Below, piece after piece: positions 28,319 to 38,770 of a stretch of 64,000 nucleotides of DNA (position 1 is its first letter; every line of letters begins with the position of its first letter). Under the pieces are notes generated by a model that saw only the letters and a program-made list of their open reading frames with translations, did not search any database and had not been told where the DNA came from. The translations under genes and the position numbers were made by a program. The stretch lies in contig FZQV01000008.1 in the NCBI GenBank assembly GCA_900199505.1, positions 22,523 to 86,522 on the forward strand, in the 5' to 3' direction. Origin of the DNA: Ruaniaceae bacterium KH17. Its GTDB lineage: Bacteria > Actinomycetota > Actinomycetes > Actinomycetales > Actinomycetaceae.

Positions 28319-28358
28319 CGGAAGACGGCGACGCCAATGTGGGCGTCGCCGTCTTCCG
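28319..28358 (-). terminator. strong hairpin behind divIVA
   Basis: A perfect 17-bp stem (CGGAAGACGGCGACGCC and its complement) with a 6-nt loop (aatgtg on the + strand) lies in the short gap between divIVA and lspA. No T-run follows on either strand. Such U-less stems are common behind actinobacterial operons. It probably ends the divIVA transcript. Confidence 0.75.
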
Positions 28359-28364
28359 TTGACA

Positions 28365-28994
28365 CTAAATCTCGGGCGACTCGAGGTCGCTCGCGTCCAT
28401 GTCGGACAGCAACTTCCCGAGGTAGTCCTTCATCCGCTGACGGTAGGTGCGCTCGTAGTTGCGGAGCTCGTCAATCTTGTGCTCCAGGCTGCTACGCTCG
28501 TCGTTCAGTTGCGTCAACGTCGTGTCGCGGGTGCTCTCGGCCTCGCTCACAATCTGCTCCGCCGTCGCCCGCGCCTCCGCGATGATGCGGTCCGACTCCT
28601 CGCGGCCTTCGGCCACGTACTGGTCGTGTAGCTTCTGTGCGAGAGCGAGCATGCCGGTCGCCGAATCCGAAGCGGGAACCGCAACGGGTGCTGCCGCCGC
28701 GACCGGAGCCGCCTCGACAACAGGCTCCGGTTCGGGCTCGGGCTCTGGGGCGGGAGCCTCGGCCGGAGCGGGTGCGAACGCTGCGTCCGCTGACTCGCTA
28801 CGCGACAACTCGGCGATGCGCCCTTCAGCGGCACCCAGCTTCGCCTTCAACTCCTCGTTCTCGGCGTAGACAGCACGCATGGTGCTGACAACCTCGTCGA
28901 GGAAGTCATCCACCTCGTCCTGGTCGTAGCCATCCCGGAACTTGGTCGTCTGGAAGCTCTTGTTGAGAACGTCGTCTGCGCTGAGCAGCGCCAT
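28365..28994 (-). CDS. divIVA: DivIVA/Wag31-type polar growth protein
   Basis: A 209-residue cytoplasmic coiled-coil protein that marks curved membrane and directs polar wall growth in actinomycetes. The N-terminal DivIVA domain (about 1-62) has LNKSFQTTKFRDGYDQDEVD and DDFLDEVVSTMRAV. A Pro/Ala/Glu/Val-rich linker (about 75-110) leads to a long coiled coil (about 115-200). The start has AGGAGG upstream. It ends the sepF-yggT-divIVA tail of the division cluster. Confidence 0.93.
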   Translation of the reverse strand: MALLSADDVLNKSFQTTKFRDGYDQDEVDDFLDEVVSTMRAVYAENEELKAKLGAAEGRIAELSRSESADAAFAPAPAEAPAPEPEPEPEPVVEAAPVAAAAPVAVPASDSATGMLALAQKLHDQYVAEGREESDRIIAEARATAEQIVSEAESTRDTTLTQLNDERSSLEHKIDELRNYERTYRQRMKDYLGKLLSDMDASDLESPEI

Positions 28995-29073
28995 GTCGCC
29001 TCCTAGTAAGTGGTCCGATACGAGCGTTAGTTGCCCGCTCGTCTCACTTTAGCGGATTGCAACCATTTCGCCC

Positions 29074-29370
29074 CTACAAAGCGTACGCAAATGCCAAGAG
29101 TACTGATCTCACAACGAGCAACACCACCAACACGACCATGAAACCGAGGTCAAGGGAGATGCCACCGAGATTCAGAGGAGGGAGAACACGGCGCAGGGCA
29201 TTAATGGGCGGATCGGTCAGTGCATATGAGATGTTCGCGAGCACGAGGACGATGCCCGATGGCCGCCAGGACCGCGCAAAACCACGGATCCAGTCGAAGA
29301 TGGCACGGGCCATCAGCAACACAATCAGAACAGAGATCGCAAATGCGAGAATCTGCAGAAGAGCGCTCAT
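29074..29370 (-). CDS. YggT family membrane protein
   Basis: A 98-residue integral membrane protein with two hydrophobic hairpins (about 1-22 and 65-98). The middle segment YALTDPPINALRRVLPPL is the YggT signature. The ATG lies directly after the sepF stop. The sepF-yggT-divIVA order is conserved in Gram-positives; the role in division is unclear. Confidence 0.9.
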   Translation of the reverse strand: MSALLQILAFAISVLIVLLMARAIFDWIRGFARSWRPSGIVLVLANISYALTDPPINALRRVLPPLNLGGISLDLGFMVVLVVLLVVRSVLLAFAYAL

Positions 29371-29787
29371 CTAGCCCTGGTTGAAGAAATGTGCTTCAGC
29401 GTGCTCACCATTGATCGCAACATGTGATGGTGAGAGCAGGAACACACGATTCGTGACCCGCTCAATCACGCCGTGCAGGCCGAACACAAGGCCCGCGGAG
29501 AAATCCACCATCCGCTTTGCTTCGGCTTCGCTCATGCCGGTGAGGTTCATGATCACGGGCACGCCATCACGAAAAGCCTCGCCGATTTCGCGCGCCTCGT
29601 TGTATGTCGTCGGGTGGATTGTGACAATTCTCGAAAGCTCGGCCTCGGCGTGTCGCAACGGCGTCACGACACGCGAGGGCGCCTCGACGGCATCCTCCTC
29701 ATAGGCCTCAACCTCGTTGTACTCGGTGTCCTGGTCTCCCTCGGCCCACCCGAAGTACTCCATGGTCTTTCGCAGAGTTCCCGCCAT
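29371..29787 (-). CDS. sepF: cell division protein SepF
   Basis: A 138-residue cytoplasmic protein that tethers FtsZ to the membrane in actinomycetes, which lack FtsA. An amphipathic N-terminus ([14 protein letters not shown]) and acidic linker precede the SepF core: [40 protein letters not shown], and [13 protein letters not shown] 29787 has GAAAGGG at a good distance; GTG at 29790 is an alternative. Confidence 0.95.
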   Translation of the reverse strand: MAGTLRKTMEYFGWAEGDQDTEYNEVEAYEEDAVEAPSRVVTPLRHAEAELSRIVTIHPTTYNEAREIGEAFRDGVPVIMNLTGMSEAEAKRMVDFSAGLVFGLHGVIERVTNRVFLLSPSHVAINGEHAEAHFFNQG

Positions 29788-29847
29788 CACGCGCCCTTTC
29801 TCTCGTGCCTGACGCTATTTCAGACACGTCGAGTTCCCGTGGATTAG

Positions 29848-30510
29848 CTACGGCGTGTCGAGGACAGCAATCCCCGCAAATCGGCCGGTGACGGCGTCCC
29901 GCCGATACGAGAAGAGTTGCTCGGACTCGAAAGTACAGATATCGATCTCCGAATAGCTGACTCCGTCGAGTTGATTCCGAACTCCCGCCGCAAGATCGAT
30001 CGACGGCGTTCCCCACCGTGTGGTGGCCGCGCCATGGACCGCCGCGGCCTCCTCGGAGAGTTCCGCGCTCACTTCGTAACAGCCGCCACAGATACTCGGT
30101 CCAATCACTCCGTAGACCTGCTCATCGGTGAGTTCCCGGATCACGCGCAATGCCTCGGGCACGACGCCGTCCACAAGCCCACGCCGGCCAATGTGTACCG
30201 CGGCGCGCACGCTTCCCGTCTCATTTGCGAGCAGGAGCGGGAGACAATCGGCCATGATCACCGCCGGTGAAAGGCCGGGCGCGTGTACGACGAGGCCATC
30301 GGCGTCGCCTCTCTCTCCCGGCTCATCGACCACGATGACATTCGTGCCATGCACTTCTGTCATCCATGCCAACTCACCGAGTTCGGCGGTCAGCCGTGCC
30401 CGATTCGCCACCAGTTCAGCGGGATCATGCGCCACCTGGCTCGCCAGGTTCCCCCACTCACGCGTGGTGAAACACGCGATCGCACCGGGAGAGATCCTGC
30501 GCCGAAGCAT
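29848..30510 (-). CDS. pgeF: PgeF/YfiH-family purine nucleosidase-like protein
   Basis: A 220-residue cytosolic protein of the multi-copper-polyphenol-oxidase-like family (YfiH/PgeF), linked to peptidoglycan editing or purine nucleoside phosphorylase activity. Metal-site motifs are TEVHGTNV, MADCLPLLL, AAVHIGRRGL (the usual AxVHAGWRGL is altered) and GPSICGGCYEVS. Its ATG abuts the ftsZ stop. The family commonly sits between ftsZ and sepF. Loss of the usual Trp in the GWRG motif is notable. Confidence 0.9.
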   Translation of the reverse strand: MLRRRISPGAIACFTTREWGNLASQVAHDPAELVANRARLTAELGELAWMTEVHGTNVIVVDEPGERGDADGLVVHAPGLSPAVIMADCLPLLLANETGSVRAAVHIGRRGLVDGVVPEALRVIRELTDEQVYGVIGPSICGGCYEVSAELSEEAAAVHGAATTRWGTPSIDLAAGVRNQLDGVSYSEIDICTFESEQLFSYRRDAVTGRFAGIAVLDTP

Positions 30511-31641
30511 TTACTTCAGGAAGTCAGGGATATCGAGGTCTTCAACCTTCTTGAACTCACGTGGGATCTCGAACACCGGCGCAGGCTGCTCCTCAACAAC
30601 AGGCTCCGTCGGCTCGGGGCTCGGCACCGAGGCCACGACGGGCTCCGGCGCTGAGGCAACGGCGGGCTTAACGGTGACCGGGGCAGCCGTGGTGGGAGTG
30701 GCGTCAAAGCCCGCGGCAATCACGGTCACGCGCGCCTCATCGCCGAGCGCGTCGTCGATCACGGCACCGAAGATGATGTTCGCCTCCGGGTGCGCGGCCT
30801 CCTGGACGAGGCGTGCGGCCTCGTGGATCTCGAACAGGCCGAGGTCCGAACCGCCCTGGATCGACAGCAGCACGCCGTGCGCGCCGTCAATCGAGGCCTC
30901 AAGCAACGGCGATGAAATCGCCAGCTCCGCCGCCTCGACCGCGCGGCCCTCCCCGCGCGCCGCACCGATACCCATGAGGGCGCTGCCGGCGTCCTTCATC
31001 ACGGACTTCACGTCCGCAAAGTCGAGGTTAATCAGGCCGGGCGTCGTAATTAGGTCGGTGATTCCCTGAACACCGGAGAGCAGCACCTGGTCCGCCGAGC
31101 GGAACGCGTCAAGCACGGAAACGTTGCGGTCCGAGATCGAGAGCAGGCGGTCGTTCGGGATCACGATCAACGTGTCCACCTCATCCCGCAGCGCGTCGAT
31201 GCCATCGTCCGCTTGCGTCGAGCGGCGGCGCCCCTCGAAGGTGAACGGACGTGTGACCACACCAATGGTCAGTGCACCGAGTTCGCGGGCGATCCGTGCG
31301 ACCACGGGTGCGCCGCCAGTACCGGTCCCGCCACCCTCACCCGCCGTGACGAAGACCATGTCCGCACCACTGAGGACATCCTTCAACTCTTCGGCGTGAT
31401 CCTCGGCGGCCTTCCGCCCCACAGCCGGGTCCGCACCGGCGCCCAGCCCGCGGGTCAGATCGCGGCCCACATCGAGCTTCACATCGGCGTCAGACATGAG
31501 TAGTGCCTGGGCGTCAGTGTTCACTGCAACGAACTCGACGCCCTTCAGGCCGACCTCGATCATGCGGTTCACTGCGTTCACACCGCCACCGCCGATGCCA
31601 ACGACCTTGATGACTGCCAAGTAGTTCTGGGGTGATGCCAC
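30511..31641 (-). CDS. ftsZ: cell division protein FtsZ
   Basis: Tubulin-like GTPase of 376 residues that forms the division ring. The GTP-binding motif [12 protein letters not shown] is complete, the T7 loop [11 protein letters not shown] is present, and the C-terminal tail ends [10 protein letters not shown], the peptide that binds SepF. The start is GTG at 31641 ([20 protein letters not shown]). A variable Pro/Ala/Val linker spans about 315-360. A 120-nt gap separates it from ftsQ and may hold its own promoter. Confidence 0.98.
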   Translation of the reverse strand: MASPQNYLAVIKVVGIGGGGVNAVNRMIEVGLKGVEFVAVNTDAQALLMSDADVKLDVGRDLTRGLGAGADPAVGRKAAEDHAEELKDVLSGADMVFVTAGEGGGTGTGGAPVVARIARELGALTIGVVTRPFTFEGRRRSTQADDGIDALRDEVDTLIVIPNDRLLSISDRNVSVLDAFRSADQVLLSGVQGITDLITTPGLINLDFADVKSVMKDAGSALMGIGAARGEGRAVEAAELAISSPLLEASIDGAHGVLLSIQGGSDLGLFEIHEAARLVQEAAHPEANIIFGAVIDDALGDEARVTVIAAGFDATPTTAAPVTVKPAVASAPEPVVASVPSPEPTEPVVEEQPAPVFEIPREFKKVEDLDIPDFLK

Positions 31642-31761
31642 GGGAGCTGCCTCTCTTAACCCTCAAGTTGAGGTTTCGACTTTCGTCGGACTTTGCCGCG
31701 CAGACGCTATGCGCCAAGCGGGCTCAGAACAATCACATCGCGCGGTGTGTCGCGTGTCGCT

Positions 31762-32643
31762 CTAAGAAGTGACTGGAGTGCGTGGCACAGAGACGTCGTA
31801 GGTCGATGCATTGGCTTGGCGAAGCGTCTGCAACACGGCCGCCTTCAAGTCGCTCTCGCTCGCGTCTCCCCACTTCACCGTGGCGCCGTCGTGCAGTGTG
31901 AAGGTGAGCGTCTGTTCGCTCGTGGCACTCATCGTCGCGATCTCGTCACGCAGATCATCGGGAATCGCACCAAGGACGCTGAGCACGGCATTGATCGTTC
32001 GACCCGTGTCCTCGCCCACCTCAGTTGTCACGACCGGTAGCCCCTCGGGGGCCTCCTCCGCCCAACGCAACCCAACGCCGTCGGAATCGTACAGCTCGAA
32101 CCCACCCTCCGAGGGGACTGCCGCAATCGGATCACGCGCCGTCACCTCCAGGAGCAGACCATGCGGCCACTGCCTGGTCACGTCGGCCGCCAGCACCGCC
32201 GTGATCTCACTCGCCCGGCGCTCGATCGTGGACGTCCGGATCCGCGGGAGCGGAACGCCGACGTATTCCGCAGCGAGCTCGTTGACGGCCGTCTTGTCGA
32301 CGCCCTCACCCCGAATGGTCACCGTGACCTCGTCGCCATGCAACGCGAAGACCGGTGAGAAGAACACGCCCCAGGCGAGCGCGGCAACGACGATCAGGCA
32401 TCCGGCGACGATCCCCAGTTTGCGATAGAGCGCCCGATTCTCGGCACGGCGCCTCTCCTCAAGCCGCGGTGTCATCGACACGGCCACGTCTGGCGTGCGT
32501 GGTGTGACGTCCCGCGTGGGCCTCCGCACGGCGGGCGGTGCCGCGGCGGGCGCGGTGGGAATCTCCGGGAGCGCGGGAGCCTTCTGCGGGCGGGGCGCGA
32601 CCGGATCGGAGTTTCGCACGCGGGGTGGCTTGGGTGCCCTCAC
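31762..32643 (-). CDS. ftsQ: cell division protein FtsQ
   Basis: A 293-residue bitopic divisome protein. A Pro-rich cytoplasmic tail (1-75) is followed by one membrane helix (about 77-98: LGIVAGCLIVVAALAWGVFF), a POTRA domain (DEVTVTIRGEGVDKTAVNEL) and the FtsQ beta domain. The GTG start overlaps the murC stop as GTGA. Length is normal for actinomycetes. Confidence 0.92.
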   Translation of the reverse strand: MRAPKPPRVRNSDPVAPRPQKAPALPEIPTAPAAAPPAVRRPTRDVTPRTPDVAVSMTPRLEERRRAENRALYRKLGIVAGCLIVVAALAWGVFFSPVFALHGDEVTVTIRGEGVDKTAVNELAAEYVGVPLPRIRTSTIERRASEITAVLAADVTRQWPHGLLLEVTARDPIAAVPSEGGFELYDSDGVGLRWAEEAPEGLPVVTTEVGEDTGRTINAVLSVLGAIPDDLRDEIATMSATSEQTLTFTLHDGATVKWGDASESDLKAAVLQTLRQANASTYDVSVPRTPVTS

Positions 32644-33959
32644 AGCGTGTCCAGCACCACGGGGACCATCTCGGTGACGCTTCCGGAGCCCAGGGTGATC
32701 AGGTAATCGCCGGGGCGCGCACGCGACGCCAGTTCCCGTGCAGCGTCGAAGCGATCCGGGATGTACTCCCCCGCCGCCATCTTCTCCGTGATGATCTCGG
32801 AGGTGAAGCCCATGGGCGCCTCGCGGGAGCCGTAGATGTCGCAGACGATTGCCTCATCCGCCGTGTCGAGTGCGGCGGCAAACTCCGCGGCGAACTCGAT
32901 GGTGCGCGTGAACAGTGCCGGCTGGAACAGCACAAGCACCCGGCCCTCGGCGATCTCGCGCGCGGTGGCGATGGTCGCGGCAACCTCCGTGGGGTGGTGT
33001 CCGTAATCGTCCACAACGGTGACGCCGCTCTTCACGCCACGCACCTCGAACCGGCGCCCGGTCCCGGGGTAGCTCGCCAGTGCCGCTGCCATCTCGGCCG
33101 GCGCCACTCCCAACTCACGCGCGACGGCGATCGCGGCCGCCGAATTTAGCTCGTGATGGGAGCCGGGTGTCGTTGGTCGGAGCGCAACGGTCCAGCCATC
33201 CCCCGAGAACTCGCCCTCACCCACGTGGATGTTGAGTCCTTCGGGCGCCACGGTCCGGCCGTACTGGACGGTACGAACCGGCGCTTTCTGGGCGACGCGC
33301 CGCGCGCCCTCGTCGTCACCACACACCACGAGCAGTCCCTCGGGCCGAATCTGCGCGGCAAACTCGTGGAAGATCTCCTCGAACTGTTCGTCCGTCTTGT
33401 ACTTCTGCGGGTGATCGCGCTCAATATTGGTGATCACGCCAATCCGGGTGTCGTAGTTCAGGAACGAGCCATCGGACTCGTCGGCCTCGGCAACAAACAC
33501 ATTGCCCTTCCCGAGATGAGCGCCGGTGCCAGTACCCGAGAGCTCCCCGCCGATCGCGTACGAGGGATCCAGTCCCACCGTGGCGAGGCCGTAGGCGATC
33601 ATGCCGGTGGTGGAGGTCTTGCCGTGCGAGCCCGCGACGGAGACGAACTCCATGCCCTGCGCGGCAAGCGCCAGCGCCTCGGAGCGGTGAATCACGCGCT
33701 GCCCGCGCTTCCGTGCGATTGCCAGCTCGGGGTTCGCCTCGCTGATCGCCGTGGAGATCACCACCACGGCGTCATCGGGAACGTTCTCGGCCGCGTGGCC
33801 GATGTGCACGGTGATGCCCTCGTCCGCGAGTCCGTGGAGGTGCGAGGCCGGATCGTTGTCCGAGCCCTGCACTGTCTCGCCCCGGGCCGCGAGCAGCCGG
33901 GCGACGACGTTCTGGCCGGATCCACCCAAGCCAATGAAGTGGTAGGTGGTCACAGGCAC
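32640..33959 (-). CDS. murC: UDP-N-acetylmuramate--L-alanine ligase
   Basis: ATP-dependent Mur ligase of 439 residues that adds the first amino acid of the stem peptide. It has the N-terminal Rossmann part (YHFIGLGGSGQNVVARLL), the ATP loop GSHGKTSTTGM, VFVAEADESDGSFLNY, and the C-terminal DDYGHHPTEV. The GTG start overlaps murG by 10 nt. Confidence 0.96.
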   Translation of the reverse strand: MPVTTYHFIGLGGSGQNVVARLLAARGETVQGSDNDPASHLHGLADEGITVHIGHAAENVPDDAVVVISTAISEANPELAIARKRGQRVIHRSEALALAAQGMEFVSVAGSHGKTSTTGMIAYGLATVGLDPSYAIGGELSGTGTGAHLGKGNVFVAEADESDGSFLNYDTRIGVITNIERDHPQKYKTDEQFEEIFHEFAAQIRPEGLLVVCGDDEGARRVAQKAPVRTVQYGRTVAPEGLNIHVGEGEFSGDGWTVALRPTTPGSHHELNSAAAIAVARELGVAPAEMAAALASYPGTGRRFEVRGVKSGVTVVDDYGHHPTEVAATIATAREIAEGRVLVLFQPALFTRTIEFAAEFAAALDTADEAIVCDIYGSREAPMGFTSEIITEKMAAGEYIPDRFDAARELASRARPGDYLITLGSGSVTEMVPVVLDTL

Positions 33960-35059
33960 TCCTCTATCGCGTCAACCAGTCTCTTCGCGCCGTCATGCGG
34001 CGCAACGCCTTGGGCTTTCCGGCCAATCTCGTGTGCGGCGGCGGGATCGGAGAGTAGCCCGCCCGCGGTCTCGCGCACGAGTTCCGGGCTGAGGTCCTTA
34101 TCGTCCACCAGGATGCCACCACCCGCAGCGATGGTGTCCGCCGCGTTCAAGCGCTGCTCGCCGTTGCCGATAGGCAGCGGCACGAATACGCCGGCGATGC
34201 CCAGCGCGCCAAGTTCGCTCACCATTCCCGCACCCGATCGCGTCAGGACCACATCCGCCACTGCGTACGCCTGCTCCATCACGGTGAGGTAGTCGAGGAT
34301 GTGGTAGTTCGGCGGCGAGCCCGCCGCCTGCCAGGCCTCGCGCACCGGCGTGTCCTTACCTTTGCCGGTGATGTGCAGGACCTGCCCGCGCGAGGCGAGA
34401 TCGGCAATCGCCCCGGAGGCCGCGTTGTTGATCGAGAGCGCTCCGAGTGACCCCCCGGTGATCAGGAGCGTGGGCAGCACGGGGTCGAGACCCAAAGCCG
34501 CTGCGCCCGATTCGCGCGCCGCGTCGCCGCGTCCGGACGTTCGTTCCTCCACGAGGCGCGCGATCGGCGCGCGCAACGGGAGCCCAGTCACGAGCGTTGT
34601 GCCCTTTTTCGCTACGAGCGGGGTCGAGGGGAAGGTCAGCGCAACAACCTTGGCCGTGCGCGCGCCGTAGCGATTCGCAAGTCCGGGCCGTGCATTGCCT
34701 TCGTGAACCACGATCGGGCGCCCTTTGGCCGCCAAGAATGCCGGGGTGGAGACGTATCCACCAAAGCCGACGACGACGTCCGGATCGACCCGCTCGACCA
34801 ACTCCTTGGAGACGCTTACCGCCTTTGCAAGCCGACCCGGCAGTGCGAACCACTCCGGGCTTAGCGAGCGGGGTACACGAGCACGCGGCACGAACGTGAG
34901 TGGCAGGCCGGCGGCCGGAACCAGCTCGGTCTCGAGGCCGAGCTCGGTGCCGAGCACGTGGAGTTCGGCATCGGGGTGGCGACGCTGAATCTCGGCCGCC
35001 GTGGCGAGCAAGGGATTGACATGTCCCGCGGAACCTCCGCCGGCGAGAACAACGCGCAT
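33950..35059 (-). CDS. murG: UDP-GlcNAc:lipid I transferase
   Basis: GT28-family glycosyltransferase of 369 residues that converts lipid I to lipid II at the inner membrane face. The N-terminal GGGSAGHVNPLLATA loop and the C-terminal donor site (TRSGAGMVSELGALG, FVPLPIGNGEQRLNA) are present. The ATG at 35059 lies 2 nt after the ftsW stop; the much longer upstream frame runs through ftsW and is rejected. Confidence 0.96.
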   Translation of the reverse strand: MRVVLAGGGSAGHVNPLLATAAEIQRRHPDAELHVLGTELGLETELVPAAGLPLTFVPRARVPRSLSPEWFALPGRLAKAVSVSKELVERVDPDVVVGFGGYVSTPAFLAAKGRPIVVHEGNARPGLANRYGARTAKVVALTFPSTPLVAKKGTTLVTGLPLRAPIARLVEERTSGRGDAARESGAAALGLDPVLPTLLITGGSLGALSINNAASGAIADLASRGQVLHITGKGKDTPVREAWQAAGSPPNYHILDYLTVMEQAYAVADVVLTRSGAGMVSELGALGIAGVFVPLPIGNGEQRLNAADTIAAGGGILVDDKDLSPELVRETAGGLLSDPAAAHEIGRKAQGVAPHDGAKRLVDAIEECL

Positions 35060-35061
35060 GT

Positions 35062-36294
35062 CTAGCGGCCTTTCCGGAGACGTCCGCCCATCACGGCGAG
35101 TGAATTGCGCACCGCTCGGGTACGGGATGACAGCGCTGCCTGTGCGCCCGGCTCGCTGCGCGCGAATGAGAGCATGATGCCGAGCGCGATCAGCGTGGCG
35201 ATCATCGACGAGCCGCCGGCCGAGACGAATGGCAACGGCACACCGAACACGGGCAGAATGCCCACGACGACGGCGATGTTCATCAGCGCTTGACCGATCA
35301 ACCAGGCGGTCACCCCTGCCGTGGCGATCTTCACGAACGGATCGGGGTGGCGGGAGATCATTCGCATCAGTCCGGCAGCGAGAATCCCAAACTGAGCGAG
35401 CACGAGGAGTGTGCCCACGAGGCCGAGTTCCTCGCCAAGGATCGCGAAGATGAAGTCGTTGTGGGCTTCCGGGAGATAGCTCCACTTCTCGTGTGATGCT
35501 CCCAGCCCGACGCCGGTCACCCCGCCACTTCCCAGACCCCACAACCCGTGCATGGACTGGTAGCCGAGATCCGTTGGGTCATCCTCCGGACCCATCCCGA
35601 GGAAGTTGAGGATGCGCTGTGTGCGCGATTCGGACATCGCGATGAACATCGTCAAGGGCGCGACACCGAGTATGCCGAGGCCCACGAACCACCGAATTGG
35701 CAGGCCGGCGACGAACATCGCGCCCACCACGATCAGGATCAGGACGAGCGACGTGCCCATGTCGTGGCCGTACAGAACCAAGCCAATTGCGGCGAGTGAA
35801 CCCGCGAGCGCGGTCAGGATGACCCGCCATTCACTCATTCGCGATACGCGGGTACCGAGATACCAGCCGAGCCCGAGAGCAAGGCCGATCTTCAGGAACT
35901 CGGACGGCTGCACCACCTGGCTGGTTCCCGGAATCTTGATCCAGTTCGTGTTGCCACCCACGGACTTCGCCAACGGCGTGAAGATCAGCATCTGCAAGCC
36001 CACCGCGCCAAGGAACGCGAGCGGCGCCAGCTTCTTGTACACGCGCATCGGGAGCGCGGCGGCAAGACCCGCCAACGGCAAACCAATCAGAACGAACTTT
36101 GCCTGCCCCATGAACTGCGCGAACGGATCGCCGTCGTTCACTTTGATCGAGTTGATCGTGGTGGCCGAGAGCACGATCACCGTGCCCAGTGTCAGAAGGA
36201 GCAGAGCCGCGCCCGCAATCAAGTAGAAGCTAAGCGCGCCCGGGTCCGAGGTGGCACGCGCGGGCTCCGTGCGCCGCGCTGTTGCCGTGCTCAT
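35062..36294 (-). CDS. ftsW: SEDS peptidoglycan glycosyltransferase FtsW
   Basis: A 410-residue polytopic SEDS protein with about ten membrane helices that polymerises septal lipid II with FtsI. Typical segments: QPSEFLKIGLALGLGWYLG, GHDMGTSLVLILIV, EAHNDFIFAILGEELGLVG and VPLPFVSAGGSSMIATLIA. Its ATG overlaps the murD stop. The C-terminus is short and basic. Confidence 0.95.
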   Translation of the reverse strand: MSTATARRTEPARATSDPGALSFYLIAGAALLLLTLGTVIVLSATTINSIKVNDGDPFAQFMGQAKFVLIGLPLAGLAAALPMRVYKKLAPLAFLGAVGLQMLIFTPLAKSVGGNTNWIKIPGTSQVVQPSEFLKIGLALGLGWYLGTRVSRMSEWRVILTALAGSLAAIGLVLYGHDMGTSLVLILIVVGAMFVAGLPIRWFVGLGILGVAPLTMFIAMSESRTQRILNFLGMGPEDDPTDLGYQSMHGLWGLGSGGVTGVGLGASHEKWSYLPEAHNDFIFAILGEELGLVGTLLVLAQFGILAAGLMRMISRHPDPFVKIATAGVTAWLIGQALMNIAVVVGILPVFGVPLPFVSAGGSSMIATLIALGIMLSFARSEPGAQAALSSRTRAVRNSLAVMGGRLRKGR

Positions 36295-37685
36295 CTCCGC
36301 TCCTTCACCGCCTCAGCGAATCGATCGCCGCGCTCCTCGTAATTCCTGAACTGGTCCATGGAGGCACACGCCGGGGCGAGCAGCACGGTGTCTCCGGGCC
36401 GCGCGAGCCGGCTCGCGGCATCCACCGCCAGTCGCATGACCTCTCCATGGTCCGATGTCTCGACCTCGATCCGCGGGACATCCGGCGCGTGTCGCCGGAG
36501 GGCATCGAGGATCGGGCCCTTGTCGACACCAATCACGACCACCCCACGGAGCCGGTCGCGGACCGTTTCCACGAGGCCGTCGAAGGCCTGCCCCTTGGCC
36601 AGGCCACCGGCGATCCACACGCAGCTTTCCGGCTCCTGTGCGATCAGCGAGGCCTGCGCCGCGTGCCAATTGGTAGCCTTCGAATCGTCCACGTAGTTGA
36701 CGCCATCGAGCTCGCCGACGACCTGGATCCGGTGCGAGACGGGCCGGAAGGCGCGTAGCCCCGCACGGACGGCCTCCGGATCGATGCCGTACGCACGGGT
36801 GAGCGCCGCGGACACGATCGCATTCGACGCAACGTGCGGCGCCACCGAGTCATACCCGAGGAAGTCATCGAGCGTGGCTAGCTCCACGGCCGGCGAAGCG
36901 AACGCGCGATCGACGATCATGTTCTCCACCATCCCAATGTCGCCCGGCCCGGGAGTGCCTAGGGTGGCCCCGACAGCGCGTGCGCCCTCGACGACGTCGG
37001 CCTCTTCGACCATCATTCGGGTATCGGGATCGGTGTAGATACAGGCGCGCTGGGTGCGCTCGTAGACCTTCGCCTTATTGGCGACATAGTTCTCATAGGT
37101 GCCGAACCAGTCGATGTGATCCGGTGCCACGTTGAGGCACACCGATGCCAGCGGCGAGATGGTGTGCGAGGAGTACAGCTGCAACGCGGAGATCTCCACC
37201 ACCAGGGCATCCACGCCCCCACTCGCCGCGATCTCGACGATCGGCACGCCCACATTCCCCACCGCAGGAGCCTTCAGCCCTGCGGTCTCGAGGATCGTGG
37301 AGGCCATCGAGACCACCGTGGTCTTGCCGTTCGTACCGGTCACGTTCAGCCACGGCGCCGCCGTGCCGTTCTCGGCTCCCGCGCGAAGTTGCCACGCGAG
37401 CTCCATGTCGCTCCAGATCGGGATGCCACGTTCCCGCGCCAGTGCGTAGATGGGCGCGTGCGAGGGGACGCCGGGTGAGATGACCACCAGATCGGTCTCC
37501 GTCAGCGCGGCCTCGGCCAACGCCGTCGGATCGGAGATCGCGCACAGGTCAAGACCCGGCGCGCGAATCGCGTCCACCGCCTCCTCGCGCGCATCGAAGC
37601 CACGCACGCTCGCACCTTTAGAGCGGAGCACATCGATCGCGGACTGCCCGGTCATTGCCAGGCCGACGACGGACACTCGCCTCAT
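36291..37685 (-). CDS. murD: UDP-N-acetylmuramoyl-L-alanine--D-glutamate ligase
   Basis: Cytoplasmic Mur ligase of 464 residues. It has [19 protein letters not shown] at the start, the ATP loop [23 protein letters not shown], and the C-terminal [14 protein letters not shown]. The start at 37685 overlaps the mraY stop as ATGA, matching the coupling used throughout the cluster; an in-frame start lies 15 nt upstream. Confidence 0.95.
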   Translation of the reverse strand: MRRVSVVGLAMTGQSAIDVLRSKGASVRGFDAREEAVDAIRAPGLDLCAISDPTALAEAALTETDLVVISPGVPSHAPIYALARERGIPIWSDMELAWQLRAGAENGTAAPWLNVTGTNGKTTVVSMASTILETAGLKAPAVGNVGVPIVEIAASGGVDALVVEISALQLYSSHTISPLASVCLNVAPDHIDWFGTYENYVANKAKVYERTQRACIYTDPDTRMMVEEADVVEGARAVGATLGTPGPGDIGMVENMIVDRAFASPAVELATLDDFLGYDSVAPHVASNAIVSAALTRAYGIDPEAVRAGLRAFRPVSHRIQVVGELDGVNYVDDSKATNWHAAQASLIAQEPESCVWIAGGLAKGQAFDGLVETVRDRLRGVVVIGVDKGPILDALRRHAPDVPRIEVETSDHGEVMRLAVDAASRLARPGDTVLLAPACASMDQFRNYEERGDRFAEAVKERR

Positions 37686-38770
37686 GAGAAAGTCAACCAT
37701 TCGGCGTAGAAGACGCCCGCGCCGAGGGCAACGAAGAGTCCCGCGATGAGCCAGAACCGGATCACGATCGTGACCTCGCCCCAGCCTTTCAACTCGAAGT
37801 GATGATGCAGTGGGGCCATCAGGAAGATGCGTCTACCACCCGTGAGCTTGAAGAAGCCGATCTGGAGCACCGAGCTCATCACGACAACCACGAAGAGGCC
37901 GCCGATCAGGACACCGAGGAACTCGGTGCGGGTAAGGATCGTTATTCCGGCGACGGCGCCACCGAGCGCCAGCGATCCTGTGTCACCCATGAAGATCTGG
38001 GCGGGCGAGGCGTTCCACCAGAGGAAGCCGAAACACGCACCGGCGATCGCGGCACACAGAATCGCCAAGTCGCGCGGATCGCGCACCTCGTAGCAGCCCA
38101 GCGTGGGCTCGGCGAGGTACTGGCAGGACTGGCTGGACTGGAAGAAGGTGATCAGGGTGTATGCGAGGAACACGAAGATCGAGGCGCCCGTCGCGAGTCC
38201 GTCGAGGCCATCGGTGAGATTGACGGCGTTCGACCAGGCCGTGATCAGGAAGTTCGCCCAGATCACGAACAGGACGATTCCGATTCCGATCCCCCAGTGG
38301 GCCAAATCGATCCCGGTGTCACGAACGACGGAGATCTGCGTGGATGCGGGCCGGCGCAGGTTCTGGTTCGGGAACTGAAGTGCGAGGATCGCCCAGGTGA
38401 TGCCCACGGCGGCCTGCCCGATCATTTTGCCGAGCGGATTGAGCCCGAGAGAGCGCTCTCGTGAGATCTTGATGTAGTCGTCGAGGAAGCCGATCAGTCC
38501 AAGCCCCACGATCAGGTAGAGCATCAGCAGCCCCGAGGCGTCCGGCGCCTTACCGGTGAGCACATTGCCCAGCAGGTACCCGACGACAACCGCCACGATG
38601 ATGACCACGCCGCCCATCGTGGGGGTGCCGCGCTTCGTCATGTGCGTTGTGGGGCCATCCTCACGGATGTACTGGCCGTAGTTCTGGCGAACGAGGAGTC
38701 GAATGAATAGTGGCGTCCCGAGCAGGGTGATCACCATGGCGATCGCGGCGCTGACAAGGATCGAGATCAT
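37682..38770 (-). CDS. mraY: phospho-MurNAc-pentapeptide transferase
   Basis: A 362-residue membrane enzyme with about ten helices that makes lipid I. Signatures: [42 protein letters not shown] and [12 protein letters not shown] with the conserved His triad. The ATG at 38770 overlaps the murF stop; another ATG in frame lies 9 nt upstream. Confidence 0.96.
   Translation of the reverse strand: MISILVSAAIAMVITLLGTPLFIRLLVRQNYGQYIREDGPTTHMTKRGTPTMGGVVIIVAVVVGYLLGNVLTGKAPDASGLLMLYLIVGLGLIGFLDDYIKISRERSLGLNPLGKMIGQAAVGITWAILALQFPNQNLRRPASTQISVVRDTGIDLAHWGIGIGIVLFVIWANFLITAWSNAVNLTDGLDGLATGASIFVFLAYTLITFFQSSQSCQYLAEPTLGCYEVRDPRDLAILCAAIAGACFGFLWWNASPAQIFMGDTGSLALGGAVAGITILTRTEFLGVLIGGLFVVVVMSSVLQIGFFKLTGGRRIFLMAPLHHHFELKGWGEVTIVIRFWLIAGLFVALGAGVFYAEWLTFS

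Noticed and set aside
28319..28358. Regulatory RNA upstream of lspA
   Set aside because: A single perfect stem with a small loop directly after divIVA is explained better as a terminator.
35060..35542. N-terminal extension of murG
   Set aside because: It lies wholly inside ftsW; MurG proteins begin at MRVVLAGGGSAGH.
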